A stretch of 64,000 bases of DNA from Mesorhizobium sp. (GTDB lineage Bacteria > Pseudomonadota > Alphaproteobacteria > Rhizobiales > Rhizobiaceae). Under the pieces are notes generated by a model that saw nothing but the letters and a program-made list of their open reading frames with translations, had not been told where the DNA came from and did not search any database. This document shows positions 17,897 through 26,196 of this stretch, piece after piece. Position 1 is the stretch's first letter. Every line of letters starts with the position of its first letter. A program made the position numbers and the translations under genes. The stretch spans positions 1-64,000 of the forward strand of contig SAQE01000022.1 in the NCBI GenBank assembly GCA_004020545.1. Direction: 5' to 3'.

Positions 17897-19989
17897 AAAC
17901 GATGCACCGAAACGTGTCCTATTCGGGCAGGCCGGCCAGCCGCAACGCCTCGAAATATTTGGCGAAATAGGCCGGCCTGATATGCCCCGCCACGTGTGTG
18001 AGGTTGGCAAGCGTCAGTTCGGGGTCGAGCGCCAGCGCGCGCGCGATATGCTTGCTCGCGGCATCCAGCCTGCCGGCCATGGCGTTGCAGGCGGCCGCGA
18101 CGCGCAGGCCGGTGAGATAATATGGCTGCGCGCGCGATGCCGCCTCTGCGAGTGGCCACGCGATGTCGTATCGGCCGGCCACGAAATGGGCGAAAGCGGT
18201 GCAGGTCTGCATGAAGAAGGTCAGCGGATCGAGCGGGCTCAGCCGTCTTGCCCGCGACAGGTGCTCGATAGCGATGTCAGGATCGTCGTAGCAGGACTTG
18301 AGGTAGCCGCTGGCGCTCCAGGCGGTGGCGCAGTTCGGGTTCAACACGAGCGCGCGGTCGGCCAGTGCCAAGGCGGCCTCGTAGTCGCCGGTGACATAGC
18401 CCAGCGCCAGGCCACCGAAGGCCAGTGCTACTGCGTCGTCCTGGCCGGAGATCGCGACTTTGCCGACCAACCGGGAAACCTCGGCGGTCTCCTTCTGCCG
18501 ATCAGTCATCCAGCGATTCGCCATCCGCCAGAAATAGCACCAGGCGGCAGCGCCCTCCGCTGCGGCAAAATCGGGGTCGAGCTCGATGGCCTTGTAGAAT
18601 TGCGGCAGCGCTTCCTCCAACCCCTCCCTCGTCCAGCGGTAAAGGCTCGCCATGCCGCGCAGATAGTGGTCGTAGGCGTCGAGGCTTTCGGTGGGCTTGC
18701 GCTTGGCGCGCGCCATCTCGGCCTGTTCGAGCCTCGGCGAAATCGCGCCGACAACGCTGGAGGCGACGAGGTCTTGCAGTTCAAACACCTCCGAGACGTC
18801 GCCTTCGAACCGGTCGGCCCACAGAGTCAGCCCGGCCGCCGCCTCGACGAGCTGCCCTGCCACGCGCAGCCGGCTTCCGGCCCTGCGGACGCTGCCCTCC
18901 AGGACGTAGCGTACCCCGAGTTCGCGTGCCACGCGCGTGACCTCGACCGCCTGGCCCTTGTAAGCGAAGGCGGAATTCCGCGCGATCACGAACAGCCAAT
19001 TCACATGCGACAGCGCCGTCGTGATCTCCTCGACTACGCCGTCGGTGAAATATTCCTGCTCGGCGTCGTCGCTCATGTTCTGGAACGGCAGGACAGCGAT
19101 CGATGGCTTTTCCGGCACCGAGACGGCCGGACGCGGCGGCTCCGCCTTCACTTCCAGGCCGGACGGTTCGACCTCGGGCGGTCTGCCTTTGGCTGTCGGT
19201 TCCGCTTTGATGTGTTCGACCAGCGCCCGCGTTGCTTCCTCGGGCTCGACGCCGAGCTCGCGCTTCAGCGCTTCCTTGCAGACCAGGAACTGACGGAAGG
19301 CATCGTTGGTCTTACCGCGGCGGCGGAAAATGCGGATCAGAGCACGGTGGGCCTGCTCGGCGCATGGGTCGAGCGTCAGCAGCCGTTCGGCCAGTGTTTC
19401 GCAGGCCAGTTCCACGCGCGAATCCAGCTTCGGCAGGAGGCTCAGCCGCTCGGCCAGATCCAGCGCCTTACGGGCGTAGTTCGCCCGAAGCGGCGCAAGC
19501 CAGTCTTCGATCTCGCCGGGGGATGACAGCCCATCGAGCAGGTCGCCCCGGTATAGGTCGGCCGCTGTCGCGAGGCTCGTGCCGTCATCGGCCGCAATCT
19601 TCCGGTCGAACATCCAGATGTCGGCCTCGTCGGCATTCGTCGCCAGCCAGATGGTGTCGGCATTGCCTTCAATGCGAATTGCCTCGTCGCCGGTGGACGG
19701 AAACAGCCGCCTGATGTCGACCAGGGCCTGGCGCAAGCTGTTTCGCGCCTGCTGCTCGCCGCTGCCGGCCCACAGCATCGCCGCGGCCCTGTCGCGGCGA
19801 AGGCCTCTGGGGCCGGCCAGAACGAGCGCGGCAAAGAGCAGCGACGTCTTGCGCGTCGCGAAGTGCAGAGGTTTCCCACCTGCGGAGACAACGTCGATGC
19901 CACCAAGCAATCGGATGTGCACCCTGGCCCCCGTGAAAAAGCCTTGGGTAGAATATCACGTCCCGCCGCCGACTTAACGGCGATTTAGC
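17828..19989. repeat. Tandem duplication, unit 1 (decarboxylase 3' end plus regulator)
   Basis: This stretch of about 2.16 kb is repeated at 20001-22173. The unit begins inside the last 23 codons of the decarboxylase gene, contains the whole minus-strand regulator, and ends about 67 bases upstream of the regulator start at the shared CGATTTAGC. The copies match strongly throughout the coding region and the upstream leader (GTGAAAAAGCC...AGAATATCACGTC) and diverge just beyond both ends. Confidence 0.9.
17919..19922 (-). CDS. SARP/BTAD-TolB-TPR regulator (copy B, tandem duplicate)
   Basis: A 667-residue regulator. Residues about 1-95 are a winged-helix SARP-like DNA-binding domain (HIRLLGGIDVVSAGG... 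LLFAALVLAGPRGLRRDR), about 100-245 a BTAD helical domain ending FRQFLVCKEALKRELGVEPEE, about 280-385 a TolB-like domain beginning KPSIAVLPFQNMS, and about 415-640 TPR repeats. It differs from its neighbour copy C at roughly one residue in eight in the TPR region by eye, plus a short indel in the linker near residue 255. Both reading frames are intact, so both may be functional. The signal sensed by the TPR part is unknown. It converges on the decarboxylase gene. Confidence 0.85.
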   Translation of the reverse strand: MHIRLLGGIDVVSAGGKPLHFATRKTSLLFAALVLAGPRGLRRDRAAAMLWAGSGEQQARNSLRQALVDIRRLFPSTGDEAIRIEGNADTIWLATNADEADIWMFDRKIAADDGTSLATAADLYRGDLLDGLSSPGEIEDWLAPLRANYARKALDLAERLSLLPKLDSRVELACETLAERLLTLDPCAEQAHRALIRIFRRRGKTNDAFRQFLVCKEALKRELGVEPEEATRALVEHIKAEPTAKGRPPEVEPSGLEVKAEPPRPAVSVPEKPSIAVLPFQNMSDDAEQEYFTDGVVEEITTALSHVNWLFVIARNSAFAYKGQAVEVTRVARELGVRYVLEGSVRRAGSRLRVAGQLVEAAAGLTLWADRFEGDVSEVFELQDLVASSVVGAISPRLEQAEMARAKRKPTESLDAYDHYLRGMASLYRWTREGLEEALPQFYKAIELDPDFAAAEGAAAWCYFWRMANRWMTDRQKETAEVSRLVGKVAISGQDDAVALAFGGLALGYVTGDYEAALALADRALVLNPNCATAWSASGYLKSCYDDPDIAIEHLSRARRLSPLDPLTFFMQTCTAFAHFVAGRYDIAWPLAEAASRAQPYYLTGLRVAAACNAMAGRLDAASKHIARALALDPELTLANLTHVAGHIRPAYFAKYFEALRLAGLPE

Positions 19990-20000
19990 CGCGCGGCGCT

Positions 20001-20070
20001 CTCGACTTTCTGGTGCGCGAAACGCTTCGCCTTGGAAAGGAAATCGAGGCAGCGGCGTTTCGGGCTTGAG
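20001..20070 (+). pseudogene. Fossil 3' end of the PLP decarboxylase gene
   Basis: Seventy bases that translate to LDFLVRETLRLGKEIEAAA and end in TGA, matching the decarboxylase C-terminus LDLLLREMLRLGKEVEAAA at the same distance from the neighbouring regulator stop. No start or upstream coding sequence remains. It marks the left edge of the second duplication unit and shows that the duplication breakpoint fell within the decarboxylase gene. Confidence 0.85.
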
Positions 20071-20090
20071 AAGGCTTCGGCCAGGACGTG

Positions 20091-22109
20091 TCATTCGGGC
20101 AGGCCGGCCAGCCGCAGCGCCTCGACATATTTGGCAAAATAAGCCGGCCTGATCTGCCCCACCCGGTGCTTGAGGTTGGAAAGGGTCAACTCCGGGTCGA
20201 GCGCCAACGAACGCGCGATGTGCTTGCTCGCGGCATCCAGCCTGCCGGCCATGGCATTGCTGGCGGCAGCCACACGCAGGCCGGTGAGATAGTATGGCTG
20301 CGCGCGGGAAGCCGCCTCGGCGAGCGGCCAGGCGGCGTCGTAACGGCCGGCCACGAAATGGGCAAAGGCGGTGAAGGATTGCATGAAGAAGGACAGCGGA
20401 TCGAGCGGGCTCAGCCGCCTTGCCCGCGACATGTGCTCGATGGCGATGTCCGGATCGTCGTGGCAGGCCTTGAGGCAGCCGCTGGCGCTCCAGGCGGCAG
20501 CGCAGTTCGGGTTCAGCGCGAGCGCGCGGTCGGCCAGTGCCGAACCGGCCTCGTAGTCGCCGATGACATAGCCCAGCGCCAGACCGCTGAAGGCCAGCGC
20601 CACCGCGTCGTCCTGACCGGCGATGGCAACGTTGCCGACCAGCCGGGAGACCTCGGCGGTCTCCTTCTGCCGGTCGGTCATCCAGCCATTTGCCATTCGC
20701 CAGAAATAGCACCAAGCGGCGGCGCCTTGCGTGGCGGCAAAATCGGGGTCGAGCTCGATGGCCTTGTAGAATTGCGGCAACGCTTCCTCCAATCCTTCCC
20801 TCGTCCAGCGGTAAAGGCTCGCCATGCCGCGCAGATAGTGGTCGTAGGCGTCGAGGCTTTCGGTGGGCTTGCGCTTGGCGCGCGCCATCTCGGCCTGTTC
20901 GAGCCTGGGAGAGATCGCGCCGATGACGCTGGAGGCAACGAGGTCCTGCAGTTCGAACACCTCCGAGACGTCGCCTTCGAAGCGGTCGGCCCAAAGGCTC
21001 ACCCCCGCCGCCGCCTCGACGAGCTGGCCTGCCACGCGAAGCCGGCTGCCGGCCTTGCGGACGCTGCCCTCCAGCACGTAGCGAACGCCCAGCTCGCGCG
21101 CCACGCGGGTGACGTCGACCGCCTGGCCCTTGTAGGCAAAGGCGGAATTGCGCGCGATCACGAACAGCCAGTTCACATGCGACAACGCTGTCGTGATCTC
21201 CTCGACGACGCCGTCGGTGAAATAGTCCTGCTCGGCGTCGCCGCTCATGTTCTGAAACGGCAGGACGGCGATCGACGGCTTTTCCGGCACCGAAACGGCA
21301 GGGCGCTGCGCCTTCTCTTCCAGGAGGGACACTTCCACCTCGGGTGGACCGCTGTCGGTTATCGGCTCCCTCGGCTCCATGTCGGGCGCTTCGATGCGTT
21401 CGACCAGCGCCCTCGTCGCTTCCTCGGGCTCGACGCCGAGCTCGCGCTTCAGTGCTTCCTTACAGGTCAGGAACTGGCGGAAGGCATCGTTGGTCTTGCC
21501 GCGGCGGCGGAAAATGCGGATCAGAGCACGGTGGGCCTGCTCGGCGCATGGGTCGAGCGCCACCAGCTGCTCGGCCAGTGTTCCGCAGGCCTGTTCCTCG
21601 TGCGAGCCGAACTCCGGCAAGAGGCTCAGCCGCTCGGCCAGGTCCAACGCCTTGCGGATGTAGTTCGCCCGAAGCGGCGCAAGCCATTCATCGATCTCGC
21701 CGGGGGATGACAGCCCGTCGAGGAGTTCGCCCCGGTAGAGGTCGGCCGCGGCCGCAAGGCTCATGCCGTCATCGGCCTGGCGCTTCCGGTCGAAAACCCA
21801 GATGTCGGCTTCGTCAGCATTCGCCGCCAGCCAGATGGTATCGGCATTGCCTTCGATACGAATGGCCTCGTCGCCCGTGAACGGAAACAGCCGCCTGATG
21901 TCGACCAGGGCCTGGCGCAGGCTGTTTCGCGCCTGCTGCTCGCCGCTGCCGGCCCACAGCATCGTTGCCATCCTCTCGCGGCGAAGGCCCTTCGGACCGG
22001 CCAGAACCAGCGCGGCAAAGAGCAGCGAGGTCTTGCGCGTCGCGAAGTGCAGAGGTTGCCCGCCTGCGGAGACAACCTCGATGCCGCCAAGCAATCGGAT
22101 GTGCACCAT
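20091..22109 (-). CDS. SARP/BTAD-TolB-TPR regulator (copy C, tandem duplicate)
   Basis: A 672-residue protein with the same domain order as copy B: winged helix (about 1-95), BTAD (100-245), TolB-like domain starting KPSIAVLPFQNMSGD (about 285) and TPR repeats (about 420-645). It starts MVHIRLLGGIE, one residue earlier than copy B, and has a few extra residues in the linker (DMEPREPITDSG). Substitutions are spread along the protein rather than clustered. Its upstream region is divergent from the DUF1127 gene (start-to-start gap about 157 bp), so the outermost copy keeps the original promoter context while copy B has a promoter followed by the decarboxylase fossil. Confidence 0.85.
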   Translation of the reverse strand: MVHIRLLGGIEVVSAGGQPLHFATRKTSLLFAALVLAGPKGLRRERMATMLWAGSGEQQARNSLRQALVDIRRLFPFTGDEAIRIEGNADTIWLAANADEADIWVFDRKRQADDGMSLAAAADLYRGELLDGLSSPGEIDEWLAPLRANYIRKALDLAERLSLLPEFGSHEEQACGTLAEQLVALDPCAEQAHRALIRIFRRRGKTNDAFRQFLTCKEALKRELGVEPEEATRALVERIEAPDMEPREPITDSGPPEVEVSLLEEKAQRPAVSVPEKPSIAVLPFQNMSGDAEQDYFTDGVVEEITTALSHVNWLFVIARNSAFAYKGQAVDVTRVARELGVRYVLEGSVRKAGSRLRVAGQLVEAAAGVSLWADRFEGDVSEVFELQDLVASSVIGAISPRLEQAEMARAKRKPTESLDAYDHYLRGMASLYRWTREGLEEALPQFYKAIELDPDFAATQGAAAWCYFWRMANGWMTDRQKETAEVSRLVGNVAIAGQDDAVALAFSGLALGYVIGDYEAGSALADRALALNPNCAAAWSASGCLKACHDDPDIAIEHMSRARRLSPLDPLSFFMQSFTAFAHFVAGRYDAAWPLAEAASRAQPYYLTGLRVAAASNAMAGRLDAASKHIARSLALDPELTLSNLKHRVGQIRPAYFAKYVEALRLAGLPE

Positions 22110-22266
22110 GGCCCCCGTGAAAAAGCCCTGGATAGAATATCACGTCTCGCCGCCGACTTAACGACGATTTAGCGCGGCTTTTCCCGCGGTTTCACGCCCG
22201 GATGAACATTGGCAAAGCGCGCCGGTGGGACATTGTCCTCGTGAGTTCGAACGAGGGAGAATGACA

Positions 22267-22503
22267 ATGACCTACATCAGCCTCAGGACCTTCCAGCCAA
22301 CTTCCCGCTTCGCCGGCACGCTCGCCACCCATATCGCGACCGTCTTCACCGGGTTCCGGCGCCGGTATCAGGATGCCATGCAGCGCAGGGCTTTGGCCGG
22401 CCTGTCGATGCCGGAACTGAAGGATTTCGGCTATCCGGTCGATGAGGCCCCCGCCGATGTCGCGGCTCGTGGCCGCATTACCAGGCGCCGCCCGCTGCGG
22501 TGA
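22267..22503 (+). CDS. DUF1127 (YjiS-like) small protein
   Basis: Seventy-eight residues with the Arg-rich C-terminal DUF1127 helix (RRRYQDAMQRRALAGLSMPE followed by LKDFGYP). Alphaproteobacterial DUF1127 proteins have been linked to RNA turnover and phosphate or stress physiology. AGGGAG 7 bases upstream favours this ATG over the one 6 bases earlier. It is a single gene, divergent from regulator copy C, and its 5' region may share that regulator's control. Confidence 0.8.
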   Translation: MTYISLRTFQPTSRFAGTLATHIATVFTGFRRRYQDAMQRRALAGLSMPELKDFGYPVDEAPADVAARGRITRRRPLR

Positions 22504-22523
22504 ACTCGTCACTTTTCCTGGAA

Positions 22524-22892
22524 TCAGGCCAGCGGCGCGCCCGGCAGATAAAGCATGATCGGACGGATCTCGTAGACCGCGGTGGGATTGACGCGCTTCA
22601 GATCGCGCGCCACCGCGATCGCCTCGTCCTGGTTCGCGCAATCGAGGACGTAGAGGCCGAGCAACTGCTCCTTGGTCTCGGCAAAGGGACCGTCGATCAC
22701 CATGCCGTCGCCCGGACCGCGCAGCGTGACCGCTTTCGCGGTTTCGCCAAGCCTTGCCGCCGGCCCCAGCTTGCCGGCGCGGGTCAGTCTGTCGTTGATC
22801 TCGAGCAGGTCTTTCATAAGGGCTGCATCCTCGTCGGGCGTCCAGGACTGGACGGTCTGTTCGACGTGATAGGCAAGGATCGCATAGAACAT
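22524..22892 (-). CDS. YciI-family protein
   Basis: A 122-residue protein with the YCII dimeric alpha/beta-barrel fold: MFYAILAYHVEQ at the start, VIDGPFAETKEQLLGLYVLDC in the middle and VYEIRPIMLYL at the end. Members of this DGPF subgroup often accompany ECF sigma factors; none is seen here, so its role is unknown. The start at MFYAIL is supported by AGGAA about 8 bases upstream. It converges on the DUF1127 gene. Confidence 0.8.
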   Translation of the reverse strand: MFYAILAYHVEQTVQSWTPDEDAALMKDLLEINDRLTRAGKLGPAARLGETAKAVTLRGPGDGMVIDGPFAETKEQLLGLYVLDCANQDEAIAVARDLKRVNPTAVYEIRPIMLYLPGAPLA

Positions 22893-22908
22893 GGTTCGGT
22901 TTCCTTGT

Positions 22909-23030
22909 GCATGACCCCGAAAATCGGAATCGATATTTGCTTCGCTGACCTTCGGTTCGGGAAGGATCATGCATCAAATTGAATTGCTGCAGCGTCCTTT
23001 GCGCGTCCAAGAGGACGCGCGGCGCTGTAG
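22909..23030. repeat. Intergenic stem-loop repeat of rhizobial type
   Basis: Two nested hairpin modules: GCATGA/TCATGC arms enclosing a CCGAAAATCGG segment (22909-22972), and a perfect GCGCGTCC/GGACGCGC hairpin with an AAGA loop (23001-23020). I recall sequences of this look many times between genes in Mesorhizobium. It lies upstream of the YciI gene and downstream of the histidine-kinase gene on the minus strand. Confidence 0.55.
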
Positions 23031-23102
23031 GGCGGGCCGCACTATCACAAGGATGGCGCGGCTGATCCAGTCCCGGCGGCAGCCGGGAAAGCGCCTGCTG
23101 AC

Positions 23103-24512
23103 TCAAGCTGCCAGCGGCAGGCGCAGCTCCGTCAGCAGGCCGCCGCCGGGATGGTTGGAAAGGCTGATCTCGCCGCCGGCGCCGCGGGCGATGTTGCGGG
23201 CAATGGTGAGGCCGAGGCCCAGGCCGCCGGTCTCGCGGTTGCGCGACTGTTCGAGGCGCACGAAGGAACCGAACACCTGATCCAGCTTGGCCTGCGGGAT
23301 GCCCGGACCCTCGTCGCGAATGGTGAGCAAAATGGTGTCGCCCGACCGTCGCACGCCGATATGCGCCCTCTTGCCATAGGTGACCGCGTTCTGGACGAGA
23401 TTGGTGATGCAGCGGCGCAGCGCCACCGGCCGCGCGATGCAGATCAGGCCGCGCGTGGGTGTGGCGTCCTCGTCGAATGAAGCATCCTCGAACATGTCGG
23501 CGACCGATTCCACCAGCGACCAGAAATCGATCCGCTCGGCCTTTTCCTCCGTGACCTCGAATTTGGCGAAGTCGATCACCGAGCTGGCGATGCTTTCGAT
23601 GTCGGCAAGGTCATGCGCAAGCGCTTCGCGGGCCGACGATTTGCGTAGCAACTCGAGGCGCAACCGCATTCTGGTCAGCGGCGTGCGCAGATCATGCGCA
23701 AGTGCGGCCGCCAGGTGTTCGCGGTCCTCGACATAGTCGCGCAGGCGCATCTGCATGGCGTTGACCGCTTTCGCCGCGGCACGGATCTCGCGGCTGCCGC
23801 TCTCGGCGATCGGCGGGCTTTTCAGATCCTTGCCGATGCGGTTCACCGCCGTCTCCATCATGCGGTAAGGCGCCGTCAGCCGGCGCAGCGACCAGATCGA
23901 CATCACGACGATCAATCCCGCTATCAGCGAATAGAGCGGCAGGCTGTCCCAACTCAGGATCGGCCCCGCCGGCGTGATCGGCTCGGTGAAGTTCAGCCAT
24001 TGGCCGTCGGAAAAGCGCAGCGACGCCGTCAGCTTGTCGCTCTGCGCGAAATCCGCGGCCAGCACCAGAAGATCGCGCTCGACCTGGCCGACATCCTTGT
24101 TCATCACCTGCCCGTCCGGGACATCGGCTTCCTGCGTTGCCGGATCGCGCCGCACGCGCGCGTCGGTGATGCCGAACTTGGACAAGCGGCCGACCAGAAT
24201 GTCCTCCAGCTCGGCAAGCTGGTCGTCGCCGGCAATCGAGGAGGTGACGGCAGGAGTGTCCGAAACGGTCAGCGCATAGGTGGCATTGAACAGGCCGGAT
24301 GCGGTCGCCTTGCGCTCCTCGGGCGTGGCGTCATGCATCAGCTGCACCAGCGAATAGGCGCGGTCGTTCACCCGATAGAGATCGACGACGCCGTTGGCGG
24401 CGGCGCGGTCGCGCGAGACGATGTAGAGGGTCGCGATCTGGCTGATCATCAGGCCGGCAATGACGATGAGCAGCACCCAGACCGGCAGGGTTTGCGGGAG
24501 GAAGCGTCTCAT
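23103..24512 (-). CDS. Sensor histidine kinase (EnvZ/OmpR-pair type)
   Basis: Membrane-bound kinase of 469 residues. Transmembrane segments at about 8-31 and 193-210 enclose a periplasmic sensor region of about 160 residues. A HAMP-like linker spans about 211-262. The phospho-accepting histidine is in LAHDLRTPLTR (His about 273). The ATPase domain shows the N box (NLVQNAVTYGK), G1 (DEGPGIP) and G2 (GGLGLGLTIA). Its ATG overlaps the response-regulator stop by 4 bases, so the two form one operon. The signal is unknown; the arrangement and length resemble RagB-like kinases in rhizobia, which is only a guess. Confidence 0.9.
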   Translation of the reverse strand: MRRFLPQTLPVWVLLIVIAGLMISQIATLYIVSRDRAAANGVVDLYRVNDRAYSLVQLMHDATPEERKATASGLFNATYALTVSDTPAVTSSIAGDDQLAELEDILVGRLSKFGITDARVRRDPATQEADVPDGQVMNKDVGQVERDLLVLAADFAQSDKLTASLRFSDGQWLNFTEPITPAGPILSWDSLPLYSLIAGLIVVMSIWSLRRLTAPYRMMETAVNRIGKDLKSPPIAESGSREIRAAAKAVNAMQMRLRDYVEDREHLAAALAHDLRTPLTRMRLRLELLRKSSAREALAHDLADIESIASSVIDFAKFEVTEEKAERIDFWSLVESVADMFEDASFDEDATPTRGLICIARPVALRRCITNLVQNAVTYGKRAHIGVRRSGDTILLTIRDEGPGIPQAKLDQVFGSFVRLEQSRNRETGGLGLGLTIARNIARGAGGEISLSNHPGGGLLTELRLPLAA

Positions 24513-25225
24513 TCGGAGATCGTTTCGGGCAGAAACTGATAGCCGCCGCTGCGCACGGTCAGAATCAGCTTCGGCGTCTTCGGGTCGTCTTCCATCTTGC
24601 GGCGCAGGCGGCTCACCAGGATATCGACGCTGCGGTCGAAGCTGTAGCCGGTGTCGCCACCCGAAAGCTCGATGAGCTGTTCGCGGGTGAGCACGCGCTG
24701 CGCGCTCTTGACGAAGGTCTGCAGCAGATTGAACTCCGCCATCGTCAGCTCCACCCGCACGTCGTCGGGCGCCGTCAGGCGGCGGCGCGAGCAATCCATG
24801 GTCCAGCCGGCAAAGCGGTAGATCTGCTTGGCGGCGGGCCGGCGCGGCTCGGCCGTGCCGTTGCGCCTCAGAACAGCGCGGATGCGGGCGAGCAACTCGC
24901 GCGGATCGAAGGGTTTCGGCACATAGTCATCCGCGCCCATCTCGAGGCCGACGACGCGGTCCGTCGTCTCGGTCACCGCGGTCAGCATGATAATCGGAGT
25001 GGTGTAGTTGGCGCGGATCTCGCGGCACAGCTCCAGCCCGCTTTTTCCCGGCAGCATCACGTCCAGCACGATGAGGTCGACCTGCGCGCGGCGCAGGATC
25101 GCCTCCATCTCGGCGCCGTCGGCGGCCACCGACGTGTGCAGTCCCCGCTTCTGGAAGAATTCCTGAAGCAGGTCCCGTATGCCCTTGTCGTCATCGACGA
25201 TCAGTATGTGCGCGTCGGATTTCAC
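24509..25225 (-). CDS. OmpR/PhoB-family response regulator
   Basis: A 238-residue DNA-binding regulator. The receiver domain has the acid pocket DDD (about 11-13), the phosphorylated aspartate in VLDVMLPG (Asp about 55) and the lysine in YVPKPFDP (about 106). The winged-helix effector ends SVDILVSRLRRKMEDD... VRSGGYQF, as in OmpR. I put the start at a GTG 5 bases after GGGG because the receiver begins directly after it (KSDAHILIVDDD); the frame stays open upstream to 25354 but that sequence has no family character. It is the first gene of the pair with the kinase. Confidence 0.9.
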   Translation of the reverse strand: MKSDAHILIVDDDKGIRDLLQEFFQKRGLHTSVAADGAEMEAILRRAQVDLIVLDVMLPGKSGLELCREIRANYTTPIIMLTAVTETTDRVVGLEMGADDYVPKPFDPRELLARIRAVLRRNGTAEPRRPAAKQIYRFAGWTMDCSRRRLTAPDDVRVELTMAEFNLLQTFVKSAQRVLTREQLIELSGGDTGYSFDRSVDILVSRLRRKMEDDPKTPKLILTVRSGGYQFLPETISE

Positions 25226-25462
25226 GAGAACCCCGCGATTGCTGTAGTCAAGCCGTCCTTCGGTGATCACCCACACGATAGAATTCGGGCCACATCTTGG
25301 CCAGCGGCGACGATTTGGGAAGAGCTGGCTTCCCCAGAAACAATTCAGAAACAAAATTCTACAGTTGGGAAAAACTCGCGAAAAATTTCAAGGGCATAAC
25401 CGGTGTCGTGGCGGTCAGGTCATCGGCTGCGACGCAAGTTTCCGGAGTAACGGGCAAGACCA

Positions 25463-25765
25463 ATGCAGAGGTTCTGGATCAGCTTGATGGGTGCTTTGCT
25501 CAGCATGTCGCTCATCACAGCCGCGGTCGGAGCCTCCAACGCAAAGGTGACGCCGCTGACCCGGGCCGAGCGCTGCACCAACCTCAGCCGTCAAGTTGAC
25601 GAAGCCATCGAAATCCATGCCGCGGCAACGCAGGTCACCGCGGCGAAGGCACTTCAAAGAAAGGGCAACCGGTTCTGCGCCGCCAAGAAACAGGCACAGG
25701 GCATCCGGATGCTCGCAAATGCTTTGAAGCTGCTTGGAGTGACACCGATCGATCCGGTTCAGTGA
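25463..25765 (+). CDS. Small exported protein, unknown
   Basis: One hundred residues with a clear signal peptide (MQRFWISLMGALLSMSLITAAVGA) and a mature domain that is helical and Lys/Ala/Gln-rich, with two cysteines (RCTNL and RFCAAK) that could pair in the periplasm. It is divergent from the two-component operon across an AT-richer gap of about 237 bases, so it is a plausible target of that system. No family was recognised. Confidence 0.65.
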   Translation: MQRFWISLMGALLSMSLITAAVGASNAKVTPLTRAERCTNLSRQVDEAIEIHAAATQVTAAKALQRKGNRFCAAKKQAQGIRMLANALKLLGVTPIDPVQ

Positions 25766-25805
25766 CGCTCACCCCCTCGACCCGCATGAAAAAGGAAATG
25801 AAGCC

Positions 25806-26051
25806 ATGAAGAAGTCCCTCCTCTCCGCCCTCGGCCTCGCTGTTGCCCTGGCTTTCTCGATGCCGGCTCTCGGCAATGCCGCCGCCACGACGACCGCTGC
25901 TCCGGCTGCTTCGACCACGACCACCGCTCCGGCTGCTGCTCCGACGAAGGCCGCTCCGAAGAAGGTCGCCGCCAAGAAGGTCTGCAAAGTGACCAAGACG
26001 CACAAGTGCCCGGTGAAGAAGGCCCCGAAGAAGGCCGCGAAGAAGTCGTAA
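25806..26051 (+). CDS. Small exported Ala/Thr/Lys-rich protein
   Basis: Eighty-one residues: a signal peptide (about 1-25), then a low-complexity Ala/Thr/Pro stretch, then a Lys-rich tail with two cysteines (KKVCKVTKTHKCPVKK). The mature protein would be a very basic, disordered periplasmic peptide. GAAATGAAGCC with AAGGAAA upstream gives a good start. A strong terminator follows. Function unknown; the basic tail could bind lipopolysaccharide or nucleic acid, which is speculation. Confidence 0.7.
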   Translation: MKKSLLSALGLAVALAFSMPALGNAAATTTAAPAASTTTTAPAAAPTKAAPKKVAAKKVCKVTKTHKCPVKKAPKKAAKKS

Positions 26052-26077
26052 TCTAGGCTTCGGTCCTGATCTTCAAG

Positions 26078-26111
26078 ACCGCTCCGGCCGGTTTCCGGTC
26101 GGAGCGGTTTT
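26078..26111 (+). terminator. Intrinsic terminator
   Basis: A 14-bp stem (ACCGCTCCGGCCGG with CCGGTCGGAGCGGT, one wobble), a 3-base loop and a TTTTCC tail, 27 bases after the stop of the Lys-rich small protein. Confidence 0.85.
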
Positions 26112-26196
26112 CCAGCGGCCGAAGCCTCGCACCGGCAGCTTCCGCCGCGCCGGCCCTTAACCCGATCGCAACGGCCGGTGCCGTAGGACAATCCGC

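Larger units (their letters stand above)
20001..22173. repeat. Tandem duplication, unit 2
   Basis: Second copy of the unit at 17828-19989. About 11 bases of unrelated sequence (GCGCGGCGCT region) separate the units. The right part of this unit keeps the regulator's upstream leader; the next bases (GCGGCTTTTCCCGC) have no counterpart at 19990. Direct-repeat geometry means the middle copy could be lost by recombination. Confidence 0.9.

Noticed and set aside
20088..21710. Long plus-strand open frame (540 codons) antisense to regulator copy C
   Set aside because: A matching antisense frame lies opposite regulator copy B because the two copies are duplicates; the His/Gly/Arg-rich translation is typical of a shadow frame.
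12987..22109. Adenylate cyclase function for the three large regulators
   Set aside because: Such names are common for this architecture, but no cyclase catalytic domain was visible; only the winged helix, BTAD, TolB-like and TPR parts were found.
23103..24794. Longer histidine-kinase start extending to 24794
   Set aside because: The extra N-terminal sequence lies within the response-regulator gene and lacks kinase character; the ATGA overlap at 24509-24512 fixes the start.
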